Assembly (NCBI GenBank): GCA_045660265.1
Contig: JAZRDM010000061.1
Location: forward strand, 1 to 64,000
Reading direction: 5' to 3'
From: Scatosoma sp045660265
GTDB taxonomy: Bacteria; Bacillota; Clostridia; Christensenellales; Borkfalkiaceae
DNA length: 64,000 nucleotides
Below, in pieces: positions 1 to 7,965 of this stretch. The position numbers and the translations under genes were made by a program. Numbering within the stretch: position 1 is the first letter of the stretch; every line of letters starts with the position of its first letter. A model generated the notes under the pieces. The model made no database searches and was not told where the DNA came from. It saw nothing but the letters and a program-made list of their open reading frames with translations.

Positions 1-222
1 AAAAACTTGCAATTCACTTTTCATTACTTCGTATAGCGCATAGGCATCTTTTTCTGAAACGTAGGTCGTATGGCAATAAGCTCCAAACACCCCACAAGTA
101 ATCGCATAATAGTGTGGGCATTTTTCAAGCGTAATACGACATCCCTTTTCATATACTTCATCTTTTCGTACTTGTCCGCCTTCGCTACCTTCTTTGCCTA
201 ATAAATCCCCATCTTTCCACAT
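1..222 (-). CDS. Hypothetical protein, 3' end beyond window
   Basis: The ATG at 220-222 is preceded by a good ribosome site (GGGAGG, 6 nt away) and the frame stays open for 74 codons to the window edge, so the C-terminus is missing. The visible peptide begins MWKDGDLLGKEGSEGG and has four cysteines, with a CPHYYAITCGVFGAYC stretch that could suggest a small metal-binding or cystatin-like fold. I do not recognise the family. Only about 25 nt separate its start codon from the terminator-like hairpin that follows the tRNA-associated repeat at 287-438, so that hairpin either lies in its leader or the gene depends on read-through. Confidence 0.6.
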   Translation of the reverse strand, partial: MWKDGDLLGKEGSEGGQVRKDEVYEKGCRITLEKCPHYYAITCGVFGAYCHTTYVSEKDAYALYEVMKSELQVF

Positions 223-246
223 ATAATCCTCCCTCTCTATTTTGTT

Positions 247-281
247 AAAACCCGACAAGTTGTCGAAACTTGTCGGGTTTT
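247..281 (-). terminator. Terminator-like hairpin after repeat copy 1
   Basis: A long inverted repeat with arms AAAACCCGACAAG and CTTGTCGGGTTTT sits just after the CCA-like end of repeat copy 1 on the minus strand. Its core resembles the hairpin after tRNA-Leu(CAG) at 14679-14710: both contain CGACAA, then TTTCGACAA, then TTGTCG. This suggests the copied unit included the tRNA 3' end together with its terminator. Confidence 0.6.
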
Positions 282-286
282 GTCGA

Positions 287-438
287 TGGTGCGGATGAAG
301 GGATTCTCGCCTTTAGCGGCGCGCCCCGCTCCGACGTTATCAACGTCGTCCTTTGCCATCAAGTGTATCGTTATCCAAATTTCGCAAGGCAAAGCGTTTT
401 GCTCTCGCAAAACGGCTCCTACCCTCAAATCCCTTCAT
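287..438 (-). repeat. tRNA-end-matched structured repeat, copy 1
   Basis: Read on the minus strand, this ~150-nt unit starts ATGAAGGGATT (428-438) and ends AATCCCTTCATCCGCACCA (287-305). The end is identical to the 3' end of tRNA-Leu(CAG) at 14714-14796, and the first and last 11 nt are perfectly complementary. Between them lie: CGTTTTGC-GAGA-GCAAAACG (8-bp stem, GNRA-type loop); CTTTGCC...GGCAAAG enclosing exactly 30 nt; GACGTT-GAT-AACGTC; and CGCCGCTAAAGGCG. Three related copies occur at 33654, 53871 and 54110. No intact tRNA adjoins this copy. Short open frames across it look like incidental readings of the repeat. Confidence 0.8.
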
Positions 439-463
439 GGATTCGTATTCATACCAACGAGAA

Positions 464-489
464 AATGCACCCGTTTAGGTGCATTTTTT
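464..489 (-). terminator. Probable terminator of the nagA-to-pfkB operon
   Basis: The inverted repeat AATGCACC-N6-GGTGCATT lies about 125 nt past the stop codon of the last operon gene. Minus-strand transcripts would form the stem followed by TTTTCTCG. The plus strand has a longer T-run, so it may act in both directions. Confidence 0.5.
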
Positions 490-611
490 CGTTGTCTATT
501 CAGAACAATTCCGCTTTTTTGAGGTTTTCAAGTTAGGACTTAAACTCGACAAGTACAACCCTTCTCCTTTTTGCAAACTACTGTTTCTCTTGGCAATCGC
601 TACAAACCATC

Positions 612-1505
612 TTATTGTCTACAAATGTCCTCGGCGATTTCTTTATTTAACGGATACGTTCTCGCTCCTTTTTGCGTGCATTTATAGGCTGCTATTTTGC
701 TGGCAAATTCGCAACACGCTTTTGTTGATTTCCCATCGCAATACGCCGCCAAAAATGCGCCATGGAAGGTGTCCCCAGCGCCGTTGGTGTCCACGGCTTT
801 TACTTTGATGCTGTCGTAGTGCACAGCCTCACCGTTTTCCCAATAATAGCCGCCCTTACTACCGTCCGTAACCACCAAAATTTCAGGCTGATACGTCTCC
901 TGCAATTTTTGCATCGCCGTAGCAATATCACTTTCCTTGGTAAACCCAAGCGCAAATTCTGCCGAGGGAATTAAAATATCCACGTACGGAAGCAGCCTTT
1001 CCACGCCTTGATACAAGCCGCCTGCGTCAAAACTGACTTTCACCCCCATTTGCTTGGCGTATTTTGCGGCGGCACAGGCACATTCTAAATAATTCCCGTC
1101 CAAATGCAAAACGGTTGCCCTATCGAGCGCAGACAATTGCACGTTGTTCGGATCGTCGGGTACGCTCCCCCTATCAAACACGCACGTTCTCGTCGCCTTA
1201 TCTTCCGCCAAGATAATATAAGAAACAAAGGAAGTCGCGCTTGCTAACACTGTGGCTTTTTCTATGCCCACACCGTATTTTTTGAAGTCTTCCAAAAGAT
1301 ACTGCCCTGCGCTATCGCCGCCAAAAGCACCGATAACCTCCGCTTGTACACCGAGCTTACTAATCACGACCAACGCATTGCCTACGGGGCCGCCGCCAGA
1401 AAGGAATATACTTTCCGCCTTTTGCTTGGTATCTTCCGTGGGGTACGTATCACAGTTGATTAACGTATCCAGCACGCACGCACCCAAACCTACTACTTTT
1501 TTCAT
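612..1505 (-). CDS. PfkB/ribokinase-family carbohydrate kinase
   Basis: This 297-residue protein has the PfkB fold signatures: an N-terminal substrate-lid region with SGGGPVGNAL near residue 36 and the C-terminal ATP-binding signature DTNGAGDTFHGAF from residue 239, where D245 would be the catalytic base. Family members phosphorylate sugars such as fructose-1-P, tagatose-6-P, KDG or 5-dehydro-2-deoxygluconate using ATP; the substrate cannot be read from sequence. It is the last gene of the operon and its ATG overlaps the aldolase stop (ATGA), so the two are translationally coupled. That pairing suggests kinase then aldolase as consecutive steps, as in IolC/IolJ or tagatose-phosphate pathways. 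Confidence 0.9.
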   Translation of the reverse strand: MKKVVGLGACVLDTLINCDTYPTEDTKQKAESIFLSGGGPVGNALVVISKLGVQAEVIGAFGGDSAGQYLLEDFKKYGVGIEKATVLASATSFVSYIILAEDKATRTCVFDRGSVPDDPNNVQLSALDRATVLHLDGNYLECACAAAKYAKQMGVKVSFDAGGLYQGVERLLPYVDILIPSAEFALGFTKESDIATAMQKLQETYQPEILVVTDGSKGGYYWENGEAVHYDSIKVKAVDTNGAGDTFHGAFLAAYCDGKSTKACCEFASKIAAYKCTQKGARTYPLNKEIAEDICRQ

Positions 1506-2329
1506 ACTCTATCGTTCGCTCCGAGAAGTTGAATTTTCGAAATGGCAAATTTCTTTACCGCGTCAATCGGATTTTTCATAAACAAGTCGATGGCATAAAT
1601 CTTTCTATCCACCTCAAAAACGCTGTCCAAGAATGAATAGCAAAGGTCTGTACCAAAATTGATTTTTCTAATACCTGCCGCAACCGCTTGTTGAATTTGT
1701 TCATCGGGAACACCGCTGCCACCGTGTAAAACAAGAGGAATTTTTACTTCATTTTTAATCTCTTTAATTCGTTCAATTTGCAAAACGGGAGCCTGCTTGT
1801 ATCTACCGTGCGCCGTACCAACCGCAATCGCCAACGCCGCTACACCCGTGCCGTCTACGTATTTTTTCGCTTCTTCTACCGTCGTATAATCGGTAGGCAC
1901 GCCGTCTGCCGCTGCGCCGATATGCCCAATTTCGCCTTCCACGCCAACGTTCATAACAGACAAAATATCCACCGCTTTTTTTGTGTTGGCGATATTTTCG
2001 TCCATATCTAATTTGGAAAAATCCACCATAATCCCCGTTGCGCCGTTTTTAAGGGCGATTGCCGCAGCCTCGTACCCTGCGCCGTGGTCAAGGTGCATAC
2101 ATACGGGTACGCTTGCCTTTTCCGCCGCCTTCAAAATAATAGGCGCAAGATAATCCACAAAGCCCGTCGTTGCCAAACGGGAATAAAACTGAATAATAAC
2201 GGGCGAACGCTGTTCTTCCGCCGCTTGAATTACCCCCATTACCGTTTCCATGTTATAGACGTTGAATGCGGGTACCGCATACCCTTTTTCATCTGCATCT
2301 TTTAAAATCGTTTGAAAGTTAACCAACAT
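1502..2329 (-). CDS. Class II (zinc) fructose-bisphosphate-type aldolase
   Basis: A 275-residue class II aldolase. Visible are the catalytic Asp and zinc His in HLDHG (D81, H82), the VEGEIG segment near 130, the metal-ligand histidines in GTAHG (H174) and LHGGSG (H202), and the phosphate-binding KINFGTD segment. Class II aldolases cleave a phosphorylated ketose to DHAP (or a related triose) and an aldehyde. The family includes Fba, GatY/KbaY and IolJ, and the substrate is not determinable here. The end is overlapped by the PfkB kinase start. AAGGAG lies about 10 nt upstream of the ATG. Confidence 0.92.
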   Translation of the reverse strand: MLVNFQTILKDADEKGYAVPAFNVYNMETVMGVIQAAEEQRSPVIIQFYSRLATTGFVDYLAPIILKAAEKASVPVCMHLDHGAGYEAAAIALKNGATGIMVDFSKLDMDENIANTKKAVDILSVMNVGVEGEIGHIGAAADGVPTDYTTVEEAKKYVDGTGVAALAIAVGTAHGRYKQAPVLQIERIKEIKNEVKIPLVLHGGSGVPDEQIQQAVAAGIRKINFGTDLCYSFLDSVFEVDRKIYAIDLFMKNPIDAVKKFAISKIQLLGANDRV

Positions 2330-2346
2330 TTTTCATTTACTCCTTA

Positions 2347-3747
2347 TTAATCGTTAATATTATCGTACTGTATTTCATCAAAATAGTTTGCAAATTCTTT
2401 AACGTATGCGTCGTATGCACCAAAAACTTCCGTTACGTGGTGAATATACGGCCCTTCGATCAGCTTGCGCTCTAATTTGGGCAAGTTATCAAATTCCGCC
2501 CACATATACGTACCAAAGGTTTTCGGGCCTTGGCAGGTATTAAACTCTCCGCCAAGTAAATAGTATTTCCCCTTCTCCGCTTGGAAACGAGCGATTGTGT
2601 ACTTACCATCGCGCACACGGAAGGTTGGTTTCATGTTATACAAATACGGCTTCTCCCCTTCCGCTTTGCACGAAACAGGGAAAGGTCCGCAATGCCATAA
2701 CAGCTCCGCATTGTCATTTTCAGGATGACGGCAAGTAAACTCCCCTTGAATGGGCTTTTCCTGTCCACGCGTAGCCGAAAGCAATAAGATGTTTGTGATG
2801 GACATAAATACGTCCCCTTCACACGTTACGTAGATACCTTTCTCCGCCGCCAAGCTCATCGCCAAGCAGGGAGGCACGCCAAACCCGTTTGCAAAACCAG
2901 ACCAGCAATCGGTACCGATAATATTCGTGTTATATTGCTTTGCGATTTTTTCAAAGAAACGAATAGTCGCAGCAACCTTTAACAACGTCTCCTCGTTTAC
3001 CGACGAACAATCGTACAGCTTTTGCAGCTCCAATACCTCGTCTTTCAAGGTGTCCTGCTCCGTCTCGTAAATACTTTTAAGCTCGTTCATCGCCTCTACA
3101 AGGTTGACGGAAATCACGTCTACCCCGAATTTTTCACTAAGCTCAAGCTCGTTATACATAATCGACTTAAACGGCTTTAAGCGCGCGCCGATTTGAACAA
3201 TTTTAATATCTTTAAAGTTTTTAACCATACAAGCGACGCCAAGGAACTGCTTCACGCCTTCGTCAAATGCAGGTGCTCCTAAATCGCAATTCTCAATATA
3301 GGAAAACTTTACGTTTGCGCGCTTTAAGCCCTTGCTCATAGCAAACAAACCGCATTGCGTATCCGTATAGCGTAAATCGTTGGTGAAGTTGCGGTCGCGC
3401 GGTCCCCAAAGCAAGGTGGGAACGTTGAGCTTTTTAGCAACCTCGCTCGCACAGCGCTCTTCCCCAAAATTACAATTTACAATAAATAAAGCGTCGACTT
3501 TTTCTTGTTGAAAATGCTCCGCCACCCGTTCGCAATCCTCAGGTAAACGCAATAAACCCTCTTCATTCAGCCACTCCAAATCTAAAAACTGCGTGTTTTC
3601 GTCTTCAAAATTCTCACGAAGATATTTGAGCGTTTGATTTTTATTTTCAATGGCATAATCGCTTTGAAACATCCCTATACGCTTAGGGGGTTCTTTAATC
3701 AATCGACGAATAGGCAATACACCTATTTTCAATTTATAATTTAACAT
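2347..3747 (-). CDS. L-fucose/L-arabinose isomerase-like protein
   Basis: This 466-residue protein resembles the FucI/AraA isomerase superfamily. It has an N-terminal Rossmann-type half and a C-terminal half with CEGDVFMSITNILLL (E310, D312), which corresponds to the metal-binding EGD segment of fucose isomerase, followed by a HPEND...LLWHCG region near 343-356. Such enzymes interconvert aldoses and ketoses with a divalent metal. It is shorter than true FucI (about 590 residues), so the substrate is open. It sits directly downstream of and overlaps (14 bp) the EtfBA gene and has a strong GGAGG site. Confidence 0.8.
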   Translation of the reverse strand: MLNYKLKIGVLPIRRLIKEPPKRIGMFQSDYAIENKNQTLKYLRENFEDENTQFLDLEWLNEEGLLRLPEDCERVAEHFQQEKVDALFIVNCNFGEERCASEVAKKLNVPTLLWGPRDRNFTNDLRYTDTQCGLFAMSKGLKRANVKFSYIENCDLGAPAFDEGVKQFLGVACMVKNFKDIKIVQIGARLKPFKSIMYNELELSEKFGVDVISVNLVEAMNELKSIYETEQDTLKDEVLELQKLYDCSSVNEETLLKVAATIRFFEKIAKQYNTNIIGTDCWSGFANGFGVPPCLAMSLAAEKGIYVTCEGDVFMSITNILLLSATRGQEKPIQGEFTCRHPENDNAELLWHCGPFPVSCKAEGEKPYLYNMKPTFRVRDGKYTIARFQAEKGKYYLLGGEFNTCQGPKTFGTYMWAEFDNLPKLERKLIEGPYIHHVTEVFGAYDAYVKEFANYFDEIQYDNIND

Positions 3748-5098
3748 TTTTTACCTCCATAACTATCCCATAATCGGCATAATCAAAAATTCTCGCTTTT
3801 TTGTCCGTATTTACGGCAATCACCATACCTGCCCCTGCAATTGCGCAGGTATGCTGTACTGCGCCTGAAATCCCAAACGCTACGTACACCTTTGGACATA
3901 CCGTCCTACCCGTCAACCCCACTTGCTTTTCGTAGGGTAATTTACCGCTGTCCGCTACAATCCTCGAACAGCATAGCTCGGCATTGTATTTTTTTGCAAA
4001 CTTCTCAATTTGCTCTATATCCTCTATCGCTCCTTTCCCTACGGAAAAGATAACGTCCGCGCCATCCCTTCTTACCGTTCGTACTGTGGCAAACGCCGTA
4101 TTGCCCTCACAAACGATATCGGCGGTGATATTGCCTCCCAAGGCAGGACGGGTCATGATTACTTTCCCATTTTCTGCCCGAAACGCAATACAATCAGCAC
4201 ACAATCCTGCGCCGCACAAAACGGCTACCTTCGACGCCAAAATTTTCAAGTCCTCGCCGTCTTCCCACAGCACTGTTTTCCCTTGGAGTTCTTCTGCAAG
4301 CATTTCCGCAGTTTTACCTGCCGTTTCTACTTTGCAAACGCGCTTTGCAATGCTTTGCGCAACCTCCTCGATATTCCCTACAAAATAAACCTCGTCTATC
4401 TTTTCCCCAGCTTCTTGCGACTGTTTTATCTGCGTCTTTTGCAAACCCATTTCAATGAGACGTCCCAAGCTTTCCGCCCCGACAAATTGACAATCTCGTC
4501 GCCCGACACTACTTTCATAGCTTTTCATAACGCGTGTGGGAGAGCCTTGCAAACCGCATTTTTCCTTAGGTAATTGCAATACGGCATTATCCCAAATTTC
4601 CACCTCTCCAAGCTTAGAGAAAATGGACGGAAAACGAAGCGTTCGCATTTTTTCAAACGTTAGTATAGTGTTGTCTTGCGGGATAAAACTCTCTCCGCTG
4701 CGCAACGTTATCCTGCCGCCGTCCAACGCGATGACTTTCGTTTTTATCGCACACCCAAGCCTTTGCGCAAGCATAGGCGGTACTTGCGAAGTATCGCCGT
4801 CTACGCTTTGTCTGCCGCAAAACACAAGGTCAGGTTGCAAACGTCGTATCGCCGCCTCTAAAACAAGGCTGGTGGCTTGCGTATCGCTGCCTGCATAGAT
4901 AGGGTCGCTAATCATAACGCATCGAACACCCACCCTTGAAAGGCTTTGAAAAGCGCTCAACGCGGACATGGGTGCCATCGATAGAGCAATTACCTCTTTT
5001 GCACCCATTTCCAAAGCACACTCTAACGCCGCCCCGTCAAAGGGGTTCAATTCCCCTTTATAATATTTCACGCATACGACAATTCTCTTAGTTTTCAT
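3734..5098 (-). CDS. Electron transfer flavoprotein, fused EtfB-EtfA
   Basis: A single 454-residue chain carries both ETF subunits. Residues 1-225 are EtfB-like: CVKYY near 9, NPFD at 18-21, SDPIYAGSDTQATS at 64-77, CGRQSVDGDTSQVPP at 94-108. Residues 285-450 are the C-terminal part of EtfA: RPALGGNITADI at 317-328, then the FAD domain with QVGLTG (392-397), GISGAVQH (409-416) and ADYGIV (441-446). The first half of EtfA domain I is missing, so the fusion is well short of the ~580-600 residues of two full subunits. It would pass electrons from the neighbouring FAD/Fe-S dehydrogenase, possibly with bifurcation. It overlaps the FGGY kinase by 11 bp. Confidence 0.9.
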   Translation of the reverse strand: MKTKRIVVCVKYYKGELNPFDGAALECALEMGAKEVIALSMAPMSALSAFQSLSRVGVRCVMISDPIYAGSDTQATSLVLEAAIRRLQPDLVFCGRQSVDGDTSQVPPMLAQRLGCAIKTKVIALDGGRITLRSGESFIPQDNTILTFEKMRTLRFPSIFSKLGEVEIWDNAVLQLPKEKCGLQGSPTRVMKSYESSVGRRDCQFVGAESLGRLIEMGLQKTQIKQSQEAGEKIDEVYFVGNIEEVAQSIAKRVCKVETAGKTAEMLAEELQGKTVLWEDGEDLKILASKVAVLCGAGLCADCIAFRAENGKVIMTRPALGGNITADIVCEGNTAFATVRTVRRDGADVIFSVGKGAIEDIEQIEKFAKKYNAELCCSRIVADSGKLPYEKQVGLTGRTVCPKVYVAFGISGAVQHTCAIAGAGMVIAVNTDKKARIFDYADYGIVMEVKNVKL

Positions 5099-6548
5099 TC
5101 GAAAGTTCCATTAAAAACGCGCTGATTTTTTTGTACTTCTTAAATAGTTTTGCATATTTTGCGGTGTTTTCGGCAATGGGTTCCGTTTTACCGACAACCT
5201 TTTGACATTGCTTGTTCGCCTCGTCGAAATCCTTAAAAAATCCTGCCGCAATCCCTGCGCACATAGCCGAACCAAAAGAAGAATCGTTATTCTCCGTCTG
5301 CAAAAGGGTTAAATTTAAAGCGTCTGCTACGATTTGCCGCCAAACCTCACTCTTTGCGCCGCCGCCAATAACGTAAGCCGCCGCACCGATTTCCACGCCT
5401 TTCTCCTGCAAATACTGTTTGCAATCGAGCAAACTGAGCGCAACCCCTTCCATCACAGCGCGCGCAAAATGCGCCTTCGTGTGCCCCGCTGAAACGCCGA
5501 TAAAACTACCGCGCAGCATAGGGTTGGCATACGGCGTAAGCTCGCCCACCAAATAGGGATGAAAAATTAAGCCGTTTGCCCCCACGTCGATTGTTTTCGC
5601 CATCTCGCTAAACTCTTCAAACGAGCCGCCAAAGGTATCGCGAAACCAACGTAAGGACGCCGCACACGATTTCGTGCCGCTGCCTGGATAATACAATTTT
5701 TCTTTTAAGTGCGAATAGTTGACAATATTTTTATTGGGATAATATCTGTCCGCCACAACGCAAATTCTACCTGCTGTCGCCAGCTTTAAGGTCATATCCC
5801 CTTTACGGACTCCACCCGCAGCAAACACCTCCATAACGGTGTCCGTAGCGCCGCAAATCACGGGCGTACCCACTTTCAAGCCCGTGTCCTTTGCCGCTTC
5901 ATCGCGTACCTGCCCCACTCGTTCGAGCGGTTTTACAACCTTGGGCATATTTTCTTTGGTCAAACCGACAAGACTTAAAAGGTGTTCGTCCCACTCTCGT
6001 TTATCAAAATCAAACAGCATACTGCCTTGAGCTTCGATAAAGTCGGTAACAAAATCGCCCGTAAATTTCCCACGAACAAAATCCTTGGCAAAGGTTACTT
6101 TTTTTACTCTTTTATAAAGTTCAGGATTGTTATTCTTTACAAATAAAATTTCAGGAAGCGTCCAAATCGTGTCCACGTTATGTTTACACTTTTCAAAAAT
6201 TTCCTCCCCGAAGTTTTCCGCAAGATACTGTTTTTCTTTTATACTGCGCGTATCCGTCCAATAGACACTATTACAAATGGGCGAGTTACTTTCGTCCATT
6301 AAAACAGCGGTATGCGTTGCGGCATCAAAGCAAAGGCATTGCACCTCCTCCGCGTTTATCCCCTGCAACACAGAACGGATATTTTGGCAAGCAGCTTCGT
6401 ACCAGTCCAGAGGATTTTGCTCCACCTTCCCGTTTTCGCCGTAATGCGTAGGATATTCGGCGGTAGCCGTAGCCACCACCTTTCCCATTCTATCGATTAG
6501 CGTCGCTTTGCTTGCGCCGCCGCCAAAATCTACGCCCAATACGTACAT
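5088..6548 (-). CDS. FGGY-family carbohydrate kinase (xylulokinase-like)
   Basis: A 486-residue two-domain ASKHA kinase. The N-terminal phosphate loop is DFGGGASKATLIDRMG, the middle has the GATDTVMEVFAAGG segment, and the C-terminal FGGY domain contains VIGGGAKSEVWRQIVADAL. The family phosphorylates ketoses, polyols and similar substrates with ATP; this member is closest in pattern to xylulokinases, but the operon context makes a product of the neighbouring isomerase a likelier substrate. GGAGTATATC precedes the ATG. It follows the DUF4867 gene by 12 bp. Confidence 0.9.
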   Translation of the reverse strand: MYVLGVDFGGGASKATLIDRMGKVVATATAEYPTHYGENGKVEQNPLDWYEAACQNIRSVLQGINAEEVQCLCFDAATHTAVLMDESNSPICNSVYWTDTRSIKEKQYLAENFGEEIFEKCKHNVDTIWTLPEILFVKNNNPELYKRVKKVTFAKDFVRGKFTGDFVTDFIEAQGSMLFDFDKREWDEHLLSLVGLTKENMPKVVKPLERVGQVRDEAAKDTGLKVGTPVICGATDTVMEVFAAGGVRKGDMTLKLATAGRICVVADRYYPNKNIVNYSHLKEKLYYPGSGTKSCAASLRWFRDTFGGSFEEFSEMAKTIDVGANGLIFHPYLVGELTPYANPMLRGSFIGVSAGHTKAHFARAVMEGVALSLLDCKQYLQEKGVEIGAAAYVIGGGAKSEVWRQIVADALNLTLLQTENNDSSFGSAMCAGIAAGFFKDFDEANKQCQKVVGKTEPIAENTAKYAKLFKKYKKISAFLMELSNEN

Positions 6549-6560
6549 GATATACTCCTT

Positions 6561-7172
6561 TTACTCAATTACAATGTTTTCACCGACGAGCCCAACTACG
6601 CGTCCTAATTCCACCTGCTTTTTAAAATCAGGGTGAATAATCAACCACTTGTTTTTAGAGATAAGCATCTTATCCATTGAAGGTGTCTCCAAGGGCGTGT
6701 TTGTGCCGCGAGGTAAAACAACGACGTTTTTGAACGCCTTTCCGCCTACTCCTAACGGGCAAAAATGCATCGTCGTCGCATAAATCTCTGCGCTTTCGCC
6801 TTCCTTGAATAAAAATGCCTTTACGTTGGAAGTATCGTATTTACCCTCTTGCATTTCACGAAGATCGCCAAACAGCATAATCAAGTCGGACAACGCCACC
6901 GCAATTTCCGAATTTTTATGCCATTCAAGCGCATTTAAGACGTTGTTCATGCCCCAACAGTATCCAATTTGCACATCCATTCCGCCAAAGCAATTACGAT
7001 AGTGTGCCACCACGTCCGCGCTTTCAAAAGTCGGTTCGCTTGCGCGGTATGCACTTCCGCTTTCGGGCATGGCAATTTCGTCAGATGCTTTTTTCAGTAC
7101 TTCGTAGAACGCCCCGTCAAGTACTTTACCATATTGCGAGAACTCTTTGTCATGAATTGAATAAATTTTCAT
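6561..7172 (-). CDS. DUF4867 family protein
   Basis: The 203-residue product beginning MKIYSIHDKEFSQYGKVL matches the pattern of DUF4867, a cupin-like family of unknown biochemical function found in carbohydrate operons. Conserved-looking parts include GGMDVQIGYCWGMN and FKNVVVLPRGTNTPLE. I chose the ATG at 7172 because it forms a TAATG coupling with the end of the IolB-like gene and fits the family start; an ATG at 7187 adds five residues and has a weak GAGG upstream. The neighbours suggest a role in isomerising or sensing an acidic or deoxy sugar, which is inference. Confidence 0.78.
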   Translation of the reverse strand: MKIYSIHDKEFSQYGKVLDGAFYEVLKKASDEIAMPESGSAYRASEPTFESADVVAHYRNCFGGMDVQIGYCWGMNNVLNALEWHKNSEIAVALSDLIMLFGDLREMQEGKYDTSNVKAFLFKEGESAEIYATTMHFCPLGVGGKAFKNVVVLPRGTNTPLETPSMDKMLISKNKWLIIHPDFKKQVELGRVVGLVGENIVIE

Positions 7173-7963
7173 TACTGGTTTACCCATTTATGGCACGCCT
7201 CACCCGAGCTCAAAAGTCCGCGTTTCTTACCTGCCATTACCCATAAGCAATAATTTTTATAGCCGGGTGCAACCGTGAAGGGGTGGTACCCCTTAGGGAT
7301 TACGACCATATCCCCATTTTGCACCTTATACACCTCGTTGATTTCTTCATTTTCCGAAGTATACACCGCTTGGAATCCGAAACCTTGGGGTTTATCGAAT
7401 TCGTAATAATAAATTTCATCAAGCGCACCTTCGGTGGGAAGATTGTCTACGTCGTGCTTGTGCGGAGGATAGCTTCCCCATTTGCCGTCTTCTACCCAAA
7501 ATTCGCCGATATACAAATGATTTGCCTCACCGCTTTCGGGGAAGGTAAAAGCAACCTCACGTACAAACGCGCCCTTCCCAAAGGTTTTTACAACGACCTC
7601 TTCCATCTTAATTTGATAGGGCTTATACGCCTTTTCCGCAGGCGCTTTGCATACGGCAATTTTCACGTCGCCGCCTTTGCCTGTAACAGTAAAAGGAGTA
7701 TCCTTTCCTACGTACGCAGTTTCCGCCGCCCCTTCAAATACGTTCGTGCGTTTGCCTACGGTAAAGCTGAAACCATCGCCCTTTACTTCGCATTGTCCGT
7801 ACAAAACGACCAAAACAAATTCTTTACCAAGCTCTTCAATGGTATAGCTTTGTCCGTCCGCAAGCTTTAACATATCCATTTCCGCATATACGAGCGGAGA
7901 GTTTCTATCCGTTACCACTCTTTCATAACCGTATTTTTCAACGTAAGATTTTTTTAAGTTCAT
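7172..7963 (-). CDS. iolB: IolB/KduI-like 5-deoxy-glucuronate isomerase
   Basis: About 263 residues in two cupin halves. The second half carries the IolB signature SYPPHKHDVDN, then E..YYYEF, and later PKGYHPF, which supply the metal-binding His and Glu residues. IolB converts 5-deoxy-glucuronate to 5-dehydro-2-deoxygluconate in myo-inositol breakdown, and KduI relatives isomerise uronates. Because IolG, IolE and IolD are not in this window, the actual substrate may differ. The ATG at 7963 is 11 nt from GGAG; a GTG at 7969, overlapping the upstream stop as ATGTGA, is an alternative start with better spacing. Confidence 0.8.
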   Translation of the reverse strand: MNLKKSYVEKYGYERVVTDRNSPLVYAEMDMLKLADGQSYTIEELGKEFVLVVLYGQCEVKGDGFSFTVGKRTNVFEGAAETAYVGKDTPFTVTGKGGDVKIAVCKAPAEKAYKPYQIKMEEVVVKTFGKGAFVREVAFTFPESGEANHLYIGEFWVEDGKWGSYPPHKHDVDNLPTEGALDEIYYYEFDKPQGFGFQAVYTSENEEINEVYKVQNGDMVVIPKGYHPFTVAPGYKNYCLWVMAGKKRGLLSSGEACHKWVNQ

Positions 7964-7965
7964 AA

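Noticed and set aside
237..536. Several overlapping open frames of 60-90 codons on both strands over repeat copy 1
   Set aside because: Related frames appear at the other repeat copies because the DNA is the same; conservation follows stems and loops, not codons, and no ribosome sites fit.
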